The position numbers and the translations under genes were made by a program. A stretch of DNA of 64,000 nt, from assembly GCA_947579605.1 (NCBI GenBank), contig OX388320.1, positions 4,588,001 to 4,652,000 on the forward strand, given 5' to 3'. Numbering within the stretch: position 1 is the stretch's first letter; each line of letters starts with the position of its first letter. This document shows positions 21,311 to 31,600 of this stretch, piece by piece. The notes under the pieces are model-generated. The model searched no databases. It had not been told where the DNA came from and was given only the letters and a program-made list of their open reading frames with translations. The DNA is from Athripsodes cinereus (lineage: Eukaryota > Arthropoda > Insecta > Trichoptera > Leptoceridae).

Positions 21311-21656
21311 TTGATTCTTAGGCGGTACGAAGTTCGCCGGGCCAGCTAGTATACTATAAAAAGCACGCCATAATACGTATGGGGTGCTTTTTGGACGTAT
21401 GAAAAGCACGCCGCTGAAACAAGATATCCATGGTTTGTTTATTTCTGATATTATTATTGATATCAAAGGTTTTTTCAAATTTATTTTCTGAGAATACGAT
21501 TGTAACACTTTGTATTGATTCTAAGAATGGGATAAGAGGAAAGATAATAATATTGTTTTTGTCTTACCGTAGATAATTTATCCTATAGGAAAAAACCTTG
21601 TTTTTGTTTATTCAATTATCATCAGTGTATGGATTTCTAATATCCTTCATTCGTTC

Positions 21657-21835
21657 ATACCACCACGGCGGTTCCCACAAGTGGGCCATAAAATTAGCCA
21701 GCGAACTAACTGCGTGTTGTAAACATGCAAGTCGTCCTCTCCGTGCTAATAAAAATTGAAGACATTCAGGTTCGGTGGCATACATAAACGTTAAATTGAA
21801 AAAGTTCAAGTCAATTAAGTTATGTTTTACAAATA
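21657..21835 (-). repeat. S3 repeat, partial
   Basis: 'ccaccacggcggttcccac', 'aaacatgcaagtcgtcctct' and 'gaagacattcaggttcggtg' match S3 in minus orientation. The half with 'ttttacaggacact' is missing. Confidence 0.65.
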
Positions 21836-22009
21836 CCTGACTTTAACATTATCATCATCACCATCAAGCCGCTTCCCTTTCGGTTTAGGCAGAAAGGATC
21901 GAGCTCCACTTATTCCCATTCTTGCCTACACTTTTCGCTTCCGTCACTGTTATACTATTCGTTTATATGTTCTCGTTATTTAATCAACGGACTGTCACAT
22001 TTTCGAGCA

Positions 22010-22185
22010 CCAAACATACAAGATATCCTCTCAGGATTGGTGGCAAACCTCATCACTGAATTTAAAATATAAAATGTCTTTACTTTTCTGAATATCCTCT
22101 TTTTACAGGACACTCGAAAGCTTACGGAAAAGAGTGGGAGACCAATGCTTTGCCGTGTGATCTACGAGATCTCCAATCTAAAAAT
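22010..22185 (-). repeat. S3 repeat, partial
   Basis: Carries the other half of S3 in minus orientation: 'ctcaggattggtggcaaacc', 'ttttacaggacactcgaaag', 'gagtgggagaccaatgcttt' and 'gccgtgtgatctacg'. With 21657-21835 it could be one S3 split by about 180 bp of other sequence. Confidence 0.65.
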
Positions 22186-22379
22186 ATGTTATGTATTTTT
22201 AAAATATGTACGTAATGTACATCTGATGTTTGCTGTAGGTTTTGCTCCTGGCATTTTGATGTAAATCGGTTGGATGCTTGGGATCACTAGTACTCTTTGA
22301 GTTTCTATTCCGGATGCATTGGGGTGTTAGGTTTGCCTGGACCTGCGGCTGACTCAGGAATTAACCAATAACGCCTGTA

Positions 22380-22500
22380 ATAGGGCACATCTTTGTATTA
22401 AACTTTGTTTCTGTTGTATTCTTTGTGTTTATATGTATATGATGTGCCTGTTGGTGTTTGATTGTTTTCAATAAATAAATAAAATAAAGTAATAAATTAT
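22380..22500 (+). repeat. Possible LINE 3' end
   Basis: 'gtttgattgttttcaataaa' followed by 'taaataaaataaag' resembles a plus-strand LINE polyadenylation end. No coding remnant. Confidence 0.3.
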
Positions 22501-22549
22501 AAACCTTTGATAACTCAACTTTTAAAAACATCCATTATTGTTGGTTTAA

Positions 22550-22760
22550 ACATTGAAGACTCCCTCCCATACCCGGATATCTCAGAAGTCGGGGGACTTC
22601 TATTTATCCGCTCTTCTAAGCAAAACTTTAGTCCTCACGGGCGGGCCCCATTGGGCAGCCTGAAGGGCTGGCCGGCCAATACCGCCTCGTGGGAATCTTT
22701 TATGCTACATTTACGTCTTCGATGCCCCTCTCAGGAGGATAAAATGCAATTATAACCGAA
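22550..22760 (+). repeat. T1 repeat (LINE-like 3' segment)
   Basis: Shares 'acccggatatctcagaagtc', the GC-rich 'cacgggcgggcccc' and 'gggctggccggccaa' with the minus-strand segment at 40600-40790. The '(c)cggatatctcaggagtc' part also occurs near 53094. The frame reads 'PYPDISEVGG...HGRAPLG', and a comparable peptide exists in the other copy, suggesting the C-terminus of a LINE protein. The family is not identified. Confidence 0.5.
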
Positions 22761-22859
22761 TCAAACACAATGAATAACAACAAATAAACAAAGCTCAACA
22801 ACAAAAACCCAAAAAAAAAAAAAATGACAAGCAAGCACAATAATTATCAATGGTTATAA

Positions 22860-23260
22860 CAATATAGTATCTAATTTGGACCAGAGGCCGAAATAAGGTG
22901 TCCAGAGATTTGTTATTGGGCTTTCAGAAGGTGAGACTCGAGAGTCGCCGTTACCAGCGCAATGAAAAGACATTTCCCTCCCAACAGGAACATCCCTCCC
23001 ATATCTACTCTCCACCAAGGGAGACAGGACGAAACACAACAAATAACGAGTTCGCTCAACAGATCCCGCCGCAAAGGGCAACAATCAATCCTAGAGCACT
23101 CCTACCTCAGTCGGGGGTAAACCCGGCTGACGCAGGAGATCCCACCGAGAAACCCATGTCTCCACAAATTCCAAAAATGCCCTGAGATTCCGTGGACATT
23201 GCATCACCTCCCCGAACCAAACAGGTCGGGGAGTGTTCTCGCTCATATTATTGTTGGTTT
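22860..23260 (+). repeat. T2 repeat (LINE-like 3' segment)
   Basis: Shares 'aggtgtccagaga', 'gagagtcgcc', 'ctactctccaccaagggaga' and 'caggacgaaacacaac' with 40230-40450 (plus). At both places it is near T1 material. GC-richer than the surroundings. Likely the 3' part of a LINE, but no diagnostic domain is seen. Confidence 0.5.
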
Positions 23261-23376
23261 AGTTGTAAAATGTCTTAATGCATTTATCGTTTTACTTTAT
23301 ATGACCATGAAATTGTAAGATTGTCCTTTGTAACAAAAGGCATCGGCCGTTGATGTGAAATAAATAAATAACTATT
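23261..23376 (+). repeat. Possible LINE 3' end
   Basis: 'taacaaaaggcatcggccgt' then 'gaaataaataaataac': a tail pattern that fits the end of the T2 unit just upstream. Confidence 0.35.
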
Positions 23377-23477
23377 GAACCGGGTATCCTGACAAATCCC
23401 TTGACGTTACGAAACGTTTACCTAAACGGGATGTCTATCTCAAGATCTATTGAGAATACAGTATGTAGGTTACCCTT

Positions 23478-24299
23478 TCGCTGGTTTAAAGCAAAAAAGA
23501 TATATGTCCATATTTTTCAGAAAAAAACATGTTTTAAACATTTGAGATTCGCGATTATTCAACTAATTAAACATTAATTTAGATGATGATATTAATGGAC
23601 ATGTGCTTTTTAAGAATTAATAAAATCGTTATAAATGCATTCTCAAATATCTTATGTGACATGTTACATCTGTGCACAAAACAATTTTCAATGACGTGTG
23701 ACATTTGGTTTTTAAAAAAATATTTCGATAATGATACAAATAACATTGATAATTATGTACTCAGGATAATTTATAACCTAAATTGCAACCGATCTTTTTT
23801 TTTACACGGCAGAGCCTTTGATATGTTAAATAAAAACAACAATAACAATTTGACAGATGATGACAAAAATACAGCTTGTAGCAGCATGCACATAAATTGA
23901 TGAAGAAAAATTGTAAAAAAAATAATTTGTAGGTACAAAAAAAATTTTTAATTGAAATGATTAGTCGAACAATGAAAAATTTTAAAAAGAATCTTTTATA
24001 CTAATAATAAATAGTCAAAAGAAAATGTCAGTTATGGTTTTTGAGTCAAGAAATAAAATTGTAGGTATTGAAAAAAAAAGTAAATGATAGTCAATAATAA
24101 ACACATTATTTAAAGCCTTAAGAATATTTGTTTATAAATAAACCTTGGAATAATTCATGATTAATTAGTGATGATTAATAGGTCAACATAATATTATCAC
24201 ACAATTTTATCAATATAAACAACATTTTGTGCATGTATTAACTCATTTTATCTTAATAGTGGATATGTGTCTTTTGTGCTTTAAGTTTAAACCATCGCT
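23478..24299. mobile_element. TIR element, diverged copy of 46278-46832
   Basis: Left end 'tcgctggtttaaagc', right end 'gtgctttaagtttaaaccatc'. Internal homology with the 46-kb copy includes 'cttatgtgacatgttacatc', 'tgtgcacaaaacaa' and 'gtgacatttggtttt'. About 270 bp longer than the other copy because of insertions in the right half. Confidence 0.7.
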
Positions 24300-24875
24300 T
24301 TATTCATGCCAAAAACAATTATTACGCATTTTTTGTCATATTCAAAGGAACAAAATGGTAAGAATAGAATAATATGATAATTGGACTAAAATAGAATAAT
24401 TAGGTATGTTATTTGTAATAAAGGCTAAAAGATTTTCTATAACAATAACGATGATAATAACGATAATGAAACTGATAATGAATTTAATTGATATCAAATA
24501 TGATAATGAAACTGATTTCCAAAGCGGGTGTACGAAAGAGAAAATGAAGAAATAAAATTGTAGTAGGAACATTACAAAGATATTAGAATAAATAAGATTA
24601 TTAAATTTACATATTTGAAATTTGTAAAAGATTTAACAAACACTGTAATATAATGATCCCTTTACGTTTTTTTTACCTAACATTATTTATAACTGGTTTA
24701 AACATACCCGACTTAGATGAAGAAATTTAATAACTAACACTTCGTCCTTGCGTATTCTAAACTATGCACCTACTCATTTGTGAATACTTATTTTATTTTG
24801 ACATATGCTTCAAATAATGTCAAAATTGGCACGAAGATGACATGCAACTTGTCATCTCCGTACAACAAAAATACT
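24300..24875. other. No recognised gene
   Basis: Very AT-rich with 'gataat' imperfect repeats near 24445-24510. No coding region. Confidence 0.35.
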
Positions 24876-25110
24876 ATACTACACTATACTATACCCTCAC
24901 GCCGTGTCCAAAGTGGGGTAGGCAGTGAGAACGCAACGCCAAAAAGATCTAAATATCAAAAAGAAATACAACAAAAATCAAGACACTCAAAATGCAAACC
25001 TCACAATAGCTGAATTTAAGGTGTAAAATGTCTTTATTTTTCGAACCACTGCCTTTTACGGGACACTCGAAAACTTATGGAAAAGATTAGAAAACAATTT
25101 TTTTTCTGGA
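24876..25110 (-). repeat. Chimera of RTE-A 3' end and S3
   Basis: Begins with (ACTAT)n and the RTE-A end 'taccctcacgccgtgtcc', 'tgagaacgcaacgcc', but from about 24975 continues as S3 ('tcaagacactcaaaatg', 'gctgaatttaaggtgtaaaa', 'cttttacgggacactcgaaa'). The switch occurs without a recognisable target duplication. Confidence 0.65.
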
Positions 25111-25169
25111 TGCTCGACAGACATTTACGATTTGTATAAAATCATTTTAACCTCAACGAGAACCAACAT

Positions 25170-25264
25170 ACATAAATGGTGAAATAAATAAAACAAATGT
25201 TTTATTTATTTCGCTATAGAATTCTACTACCTGAACATCGACACAGTGAATAAACATAAATGGT
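25170..25264 (-). mobile_element. Minimal family F copy with 11-bp flanking duplication
   Basis: Only 73 bp (25181-25253) between direct repeats ACATAAATGGT (25170-25180 and 25254-25264). The left end begins 'gaaataaataaaac' and the right end is 'ctgaacatcgacacagtgaa'. It lacks the central hairpin sequence 'gacgtctttcgtc' but keeps both termini and a short palindrome 'aaataaaacaaatgttttattt'. Confidence 0.8.
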
Positions 25265-25564
25265 ATAAAAAAAAATTACAACATTCATTGATTACACGTT
25301 TTGTTTAAAAAGTACCTGCAATCATATCTCATTGTTTGTAAAGCTTCTTACGAATAAATTGTTATTTGCAAAAACGTAAAATTAATCCGGAATATATGCC
25401 GAGATGGTTTAGATGGGAAGAATCCAAAAATCATCCACCGAAAATCTCAAAATGTAAAAAAGAGTTAATCTCACAGATTTTTTTTTACAAGTCCTAAATA
25501 ATCATAATTCACTCGATTGCGGGTGCATTGCCGTAAAATGAAATAAGAAGAAGAAGAAGTCCTA

Positions 25565-26125
25565 AATATTATGTTCTTTACTTTATCGGCTTCTGTTTCG
25601 ACCTGTCATCAACAAATATTTAGAGCATTATTTCCCAAACTATGCGTCGCGACCCACCAGTGGGTCGTGAGCGAATATAGAGTGGGCCCTAATGGACGAT
25701 TTGCCACCGTATAATACATGAATAAAAAATTATGTTGGAGCAATGTTTGGAGAAAAAAAGCTAAAAGTCGTGTCCCAAGATTGGAAATTTTTCCTAGATG
25801 GGTCGGACCCCAGTCAACTTTGGGAACCACTGATTTAGGGCATTTTAAATTTTTCTATTGTTAAACTGGATTTGGGTTCAACGTGCAGATGATAAATAAA
25901 CTGTCAGACATCTGGATTGCAGAACCATATTTACACAACGTAGCATTGGGCGAAATCTAATCAAAAGAGGTGAGAAACGCATCCCATCGCTTACGAATTG
26001 GCTCTAGGCTGGCTTTAATGATCACATTCAGTATCCATGGACAAAGTTCATGAATACCGCCATTATCACTGTCAAAATATAAGGTCCACAAACATTCATA
26101 GAACCAAACATAGAAGAAACTATTT
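25565..26125 (+). mobile_element. Family P element, interrupted by a hAT MITE
   Basis: 'ctttatcggcttctgtttcg' and 'catcaacaaat' match the 52.8-kb palindrome. After the hAT insertion (25626-25832), 'ctggatttgggttcaacgtg', 'cttacgaattggctctaggc' and 'ttttttgggatctcatattt' match 59748-60110. The copy is diverged and has no intact frame. Confidence 0.65.
25618..25840. mobile_element. hAT-type MITE with near-perfect 8-bp TSD
   Basis: Element 25626-25832 (207 bp). Termini 'cattatttcccaaact' and 'actttgggaaccactg' are imperfect inverted repeats. Flanks ATTTAGAG (25618-25625) and ATTTAGGG (25833-25840) match at 7 of 8 positions. The GC-richer inside has the palindrome 'gacccaccagtgggtc'. Confidence 0.8.
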
Positions 26126-26493
26126 TTTGGGATCTCATATTTCAGAAAAAAAAGAAACATTATGTTTTTACTTTAATAAAACAACAATCTCTCCCCCCCC
26201 CTTTTTTTCCTTTCCCCTTGATTTTTTATTTTTATTATTATTATTGATTTGTGTTTTTGTGCTAGTGTGAAGATTGAGTGAGCGAGCGAGACTGTGTATA
26301 GTAGGCATGCTGAGATGACCGGGATGTTAGGTACCTATCTCCTATCTTTTTTAAATTAATTGTGGCGCATGGTATTGGATGATAGCTGATCTCTGAAAGA
26401 TTAACCTTTTTTCTAACTTTATATATGTAGTTATTGTCTGTTTTGTGCTTTTAATATTTATAAAATAAAAATAAAATAAAAACATTAGTTGCC

Positions 26494-26752
26494 TTACATC
26501 CCGTGGAGCACCCGGTAAAGAATTGGTCTCCCACTCTTCTCCATAAGTTTTCGAGTGTCCTGTAAAAGGCAGGTGTTCGAAAAAATAAGACATTTTACAT
26601 CTTAAATTCGGCGATGAGGTTTGCCACCCATCCTGAATGTCTTAATTTTATATTGGCACGGAGAAGACAGCTTGCATGTTTTATATGCAGCTGGTCTGCT
26701 GGCTACCCCACTTGTGGGATATGCCGTGATGGTATAGTAGTAGTAGTAGCCT
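26494..26752 (+). repeat. S3 repeat, reference full-length copy
   Basis: Plus orientation: 'catcccgtggagcacccgg', 'ttggtctcccactc', 'cgagtgtcctgtaaaaggca', 'gatgaggtttgccacccatc', 'tggcacggagaagacagc', 'ctaccccacttgtgggatat' and 'gccgtgatggtatag' followed by (TAG)n. The terminal 30 bp are shared with the end of LINE-C at 11480-11527, so S3 may use a LINE end for retrotransposition. 'caggtgttcgaa' may be a relic B box; no clear tRNA head is seen. Confidence 0.85.
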
Positions 26753-27044
26753 TACATAAAAAATAAGGCTTAGTTACATAAGTGTGTATGTTCCGGAAGG
26801 TAGTAATTAAAACGGTTCAAATTTCAATTATGTCCAGAATAATATTGTTATTTAATCTAAACCCTATTATCCCCACATGTTCTACGGTTACACAATTAAA
26901 ATCACAATTACGAAAATTATTGTAGATTGTACTCATTACTGTACCGTAGAAACATCGGCTATTTCAAATGATTATGCGCAAAGTTGAGCACCGTTAACCG
27001 AAAAAATTAACTTAGTTTTTTGTAATTAGATGACGCAATTTTTA

Positions 27045-27650
27045 ATTTGTTATAGGCATACGTTCAGTTTCAATAATCTACTGTCTCCATTCTTTCCCAG
27101 AACATTTTCAAGTTCATTCCTCCTGACACCCACCCATCCATTCAAATCACCTGCCAAGATCAATCATTCATTATCTTTTTTATCTTCTGCAATCTTTCTC
27201 ACACCATTCCAACACTCTTCCTTTTCCGTCTCTATGGCATCGTTCCCAGGACCATACCCAATTATGAGTAAAATCTTAATCATCCCCACTTTGAAACGGA
27301 TCCAGATTAGCCTGGGACTTACACATTCATACCCTTTCATACATTCGCTCATTCTTTCCGATAAAAAAGTACCCACACCTTGACACGCGTGTTGTGTATC
27401 TGGGACACCAGACCACAACTCGATCCTTCTATCACTTTGTTTAATTCCACATCCTTTCCTCTTCGTATCGCATAAGACATCCAAATACTTGTCATTCATC
27501 ATCTCTAAAATGTCGCCCGTCTTTCTCACCATCCCTCCTCTTACATTCAAAACTCCCACCCTGCATTCCGCTCTCCTCTTTGTGCCCTTCACCCACTTTG
27601 ACGCGGCATGATGGGTGGCAAGAATCATCGATGCCATATGCGTCAAAGCG
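27045..27650 (-). pseudogene. RTE-A endonuclease domain fragment
   Basis: Minus-strand N-terminal portion of the LINE protein. It reads 'VGVLNVRGGMVRKTGDILEMM', 'YLDVLCDTKRKGCGIK', 'WSGVP', 'QGVGTFLSERMSECMKGYE', 'SPRLIWIRFKVG' and, after an in-frame stop near 27167, 'LILAGDLNGWVGVRRNELENV'. The order and the 'GDLN' motif fit an apurinic-like endonuclease of RTE-type LINEs. It is the only N-terminal fragment in the window; all other RTE-A copies are C-terminal. Both ends are broken. Confidence 0.8.
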
Positions 27651-27722
27651 TACTACCTATGGTCTTACATTCTATCCCCAACGCCAAGAAATTCGAAAAA
27701 TCCACCACCCTGTAACCCATTT

Positions 27723-27934
27723 ATCTATCTATTCACTGTGTCGGTGTTTAGGTAGTAGAATTCCATATCGAAATAAATAAAACAAGTGTTTTATTCTACT
27801 ATTGTTTTATTCTGTGAGAGAGACGTCTTTCTTGTCAAAGATTGACAATGTCCTTATAAGACGAAAGACGTCTCTCTCACAGATTAAAACAATAGTAGAA
27901 TAAAACACTTGTTTGATTTATTTCATCTATCTAT
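27723..27934 (+). mobile_element. Family F foldback element with 10-bp flanking duplication
   Basis: Element 27733-27924 between direct repeats ATCTATCTAT (27723-27732 and 27925-27934). Left terminus 'tcactgtgtcggtgtttagg', unpaired extension to about 27767. The arm pairs with the right arm, which ends 'gtttgatttatttc' exactly at the repeat. The loop is near 27835-27850. Confidence 0.85.
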
Positions 27935-28104
27935 CCATAACTATTAGTTAAAATCTATTGTATAATAATATATTTTATCAAATAACTTTCTATAAAGTTA
28001 AAATCGATCTTAGCATCTTTTTATCTAATAATTATGATGCAGTCAATTTAAAAATTTTATATCAAGGCAAAAAAATTGCATTGTTTTTAATTGACTGCAC
28101 CATC

Positions 28105-28215
28105 ACAGCATATAATCATAAGTGGGGTAGTGAGCAGACCAGGTGCATGTAATAAACATGCGAACCGTACCAACTCACGGAAAGGAGTGGAAGACTGACT
28201 CTCTGCCGTGTGTTT
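28105..28215 (-). repeat. S3 repeat, internally deleted
   Basis: 'aagtggggtagtgagcagac', 'taataaacatgcgaacc' then directly 'aaaggagtggaagactgac' and 'ctgccgtgtg': the middle of S3 is missing. Confidence 0.6.
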
Positions 28216-28352
28216 CAAGGAATAACACAGAATAACAAAGTAGATTTTATTCAATTGAAAGTGGTTTATCACAAAACGGATTATTTTAAAAAAAAAAAAT
28301 ATTTTCATAACTATTTTCACTTTTTGTCAATTCAAATAAACGAGTTCGTCGG

Positions 28353-28500
28353 TGTTGTATATTTGTATGTTGACAACACCAAGAAGTTTCAGGTATATAA
28401 TTGTTGTCATTCACATGACAGGCCTCTTTGCTTGTGTAACTGTAGAACAATAAACTGTGTGAAAATAACTTCTCTTTTAATCAAAATACACCACATAACA
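28353..28500 (+). repeat. 5' LTR (148 bp)
   Basis: Starts TGTTG and ends AACA (TG...CA). I read it as identical base for base to 33166-33313. It contains 'aataaa' (28450-28455), a possible polyadenylation signal. No clear TATA box. Confidence 0.95.
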
Positions 28501-28512
28501 TGGTGTCAGGTG
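28501..28512 (+). promoter_or_regulatory. Primer-binding site
   Basis: TGGTGTCAGGTG begins immediately after the LTR. TGG pairs with the CCA end of a tRNA. The identity of the primer tRNA is not established; a Leu or Ser type tRNA is possible. Confidence 0.7.
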
Positions 28513-28654
28513 TAAAAAATTTAAAAGTAATTATTAGTGATTGCATTCAAAATAAAAAATTAAATACGGATAATTTAAATAATTGGTTCCAGTATAAAAT
28601 TATATTAATAACAAGTAAAATTGTTACAAGATTGCAGAGATTACAACAGATACA

Positions 28655-31600
28655 ATGGCCAACATGTGCAATTTAATTACCAATGGTAATATGTTTTACA
28701 ATTGGAAAAAATTTATAAATCACTTCAATATATTCCTGGTTGCCAGTGGACAAGATACTGCATCGGATGGGAAAAAAGTGGCATTATTGTTACATCACAT
28801 GGGTGAGACTTACATAAATTTATTCAACTCATGGGAAGATATTGACAGCAAAACTGTAAAATTTAACAGCATTGTGAAAAAGTTTGAGGAATACTTTAGA
28901 CCAGTAATTAATAACACCTTAGAGAGATTCAGATTGTTTAATAGAAAACAAGAAGAAGATGAAACCATGGAGGCATATCTGATGGATCTAAAAGAAAAAA
29001 TCAAAACTTGCAATTTCGGGGAGTTGAATAAAGATTTACTACGGGACATTTTTATAATTAACATGGATCAACAATATAGTGATATACAGCAGATACTCAT
29101 ACAGAAAAATGTAGACAGCGTAGAGCAAGCCATGTTAATCACACAAAGTATTTTGATATCAAGAGAAGCAGTCAATAATATTCATAACAAAAATAATGCC
29201 ATGATTGAGAGGATCGACATTTCAGGAAGTAAACGAAACAGAGGAATTTCAAGGAGTTATGAAGAGGACAACAGGAAATACAGGAATTGGCACCCTGAAA
29301 ATTCGAGGCTAGAAGATGAGCAGTCAAACAAGAAAGAGCAGAGAAGATGTACACGTTGTGGAAAATATCACCGCACAAAATGTCCGGCAATAAAAGCTAA
29401 GTGCAGAATTTGCTTAAAATTTGGACATTTTGCTATTATGTGCAAAAGCAATATATATGCCAATAGGAAGGTTCAAATGTTATCTGAAAATGATATCGAT
29501 TTGGCCTCTCCACATGGTACAGGTGACAAATGTGATGATGAGTATGATAACAGGTTAGTCAAAATCAATGATTATTATGATAGGAAAAAATTAAATAAGT
29601 ATGTATTATCTAGTATAAGCAGTGTCGATATAAATAATATTGAAATTCACAAGTCAAATAAATGGGAAATAGAATTAGAGGTAAATAATATTCACATTTG
29701 TGCAATTATTGATACAGGTGCAATGGTTAATGTTATATCATTCCAAAATTTAAAAAAACTTAAATTGTCAGAAACTATTTTGAAAAATTCATATATAAAA
29801 CTAACAGCTTTTGGGGGTTTTCATGTTCCCATAGTGGGAGAATGTTTGATAAATTGCAAGGTCAATAAACAAACACATTCTATAAAATTCATTGTATGTA
29901 AATTGAATTGTCAAACAATAATTGGACTTGATACTTGTGAACGTTTGAACATAGTTAAGAAAGTTTATCAGAATCAAATTGATGATAATACATGTATTAA
30001 AGATTTGTGTATTAAATACAATGATGTTTTTCAGGGACTCGGATGTCTACCAAACAAATACAAACTAACAATTGATCCGAAAGCCATACCTACTGTTGAT
30101 CCACCCCGAAGAGTACCATTCAAATTAATAGATAGACTTAAAGAAGAATTAGATGAAATGATAAAATTAGACGTCATTAAGAAGGTATCCAAACCAAGTA
30201 GTTGGGTAAGTAGTTTAGTGATTATAGAAAAAAATAATGGAAAATTAAGATTATGTTTAGACCCAAAAAACCTAAATAAAGCTTTGTTAAGATCTCATTA
30301 TCCACTTCCGACCTTTGAAGAAATTAGGTACAGAGTTAGAAAAGCCAGAGTGTTTTCACATTTAGACGCGACATCAGGGTTCTGGACAATTCCTTTAGAT
30401 GAAGAGAGTATAGATATTTGCACATTTAATACTCCATTTGGGAGGTACTCCTTTAAAAGACTCCCGTTTGGAATTAACGTTTCATCAGAAATCTTCACAA
30501 AAGTGATGAATGATATATTTTCAGATATAGAGGGGGTAGCAATATTCATAGATGATATTTTAGTTTTTGGAGAGGATCAAAAAAGTCACAATATAGCTTT
30601 AGAGAAAGTATTAAAAAGAGCACGTGAAGTTAATTTAAAATTCAACAAAGATAAATGTAAATTTAACCTAAAAGAAGTCAAGTACTTGGGTCACATTTTT
30701 TGCCAAGATGGAGTCAAACCGGATAATTCACAAATCATAGCCATTAAAGAAATGAGATCACCGAGAGATAAAAAAGAATTACAAAGATTTTTAGGCATGA
30801 TTAATTATTTAGGACCATTCATAGACAATTTATCACAGAAAACTGAATTGTTAAGAAAATTATTAAGAAAAGATGTAGAGTTTGTTTGGGATGATAACTG
30901 TGAAAAATCATTCAACAATCTGAAACAAGTGATTAGTCAGAAACCCATTTTAGTTCAATTTGATGTAAACAAGCCAATAACATTATCAGTAGACTCTTCG
31001 GGATCAGCAGTAGGTATGGTAATTATGCAAGATGAACGACCAATTGCATATGGTTCAAAAACTTTAACTTCAGCGCAAACGAGATATGCTCAAATTGAAA
31101 AAGAATTATATGCAATTGTTTGTGGTTGTCAAAAATTTAATCAGTATTTATATGGACAGAAAGTTTTTGTGCAAACGGATCACAAACCATTGGTAAATAT
31201 ATTTAAGAAATCCTTATATGATATTCCTGCTAGGTTGCAGAGAATGATGTTAGAATTACAGAAATTTAACTTAAATGTAAACTATGTACCTGGTAAGAAA
31301 ATGTTTATTGCTGACACTTTGTCAAGATCTGCATTGCCTGTAACTGAGACTTTAAAATTTGAAAGTGATGTTAATTTACATGTCAACACAATTGTTAAAA
31401 GTTTAGCTATATCTACACAAAAACTAGAGGCTATCAAATTAGAAACAATGAAAGATAATGAGTTAAAATTATTGAAAGATTATTACATTTTAGGATGGCC
31501 AAGTTCAAAGGATAAAGTTAATAATTTAGTCAAACAGTATTGGAATTTTCATGAGGAAATTCACGTCTGTGAGGAATTAGTTTTCAAGGGCCAATCTTTA

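Larger units (their letters stand above)
18794..21349 (+). mobile_element. Composite Helitron, 2.56 kb
   Basis: The 5' end TCTAATATATAAAA (18794) is the same as in the small Helitron at 58677. The 3' end 'cgccgggccagctag' (to 21349) has the CTAG terminus, with a GGCG...CGCC hairpin just before it (21321-21338). The insertion lies between A (18793) and T (21350), as Helitrons do. There is no Rep/helicase coding sequence, so it is non-autonomous. It carries two TIR elements (19137-19563, 20676-21032), a family F element (19840-20139) and an S2 SINE (20434-20668). Part of the 5' region (18960-19010) recurs near 19790-19830, so it may instead be two merged Helitron fragments. Confidence 0.6.

Noticed and set aside
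23583..23900. 105-codon plus-strand frame
   Set aside because: It lies within the TIR element shared with 46 kb. The frame is not conserved in the other copy, so it is chance.
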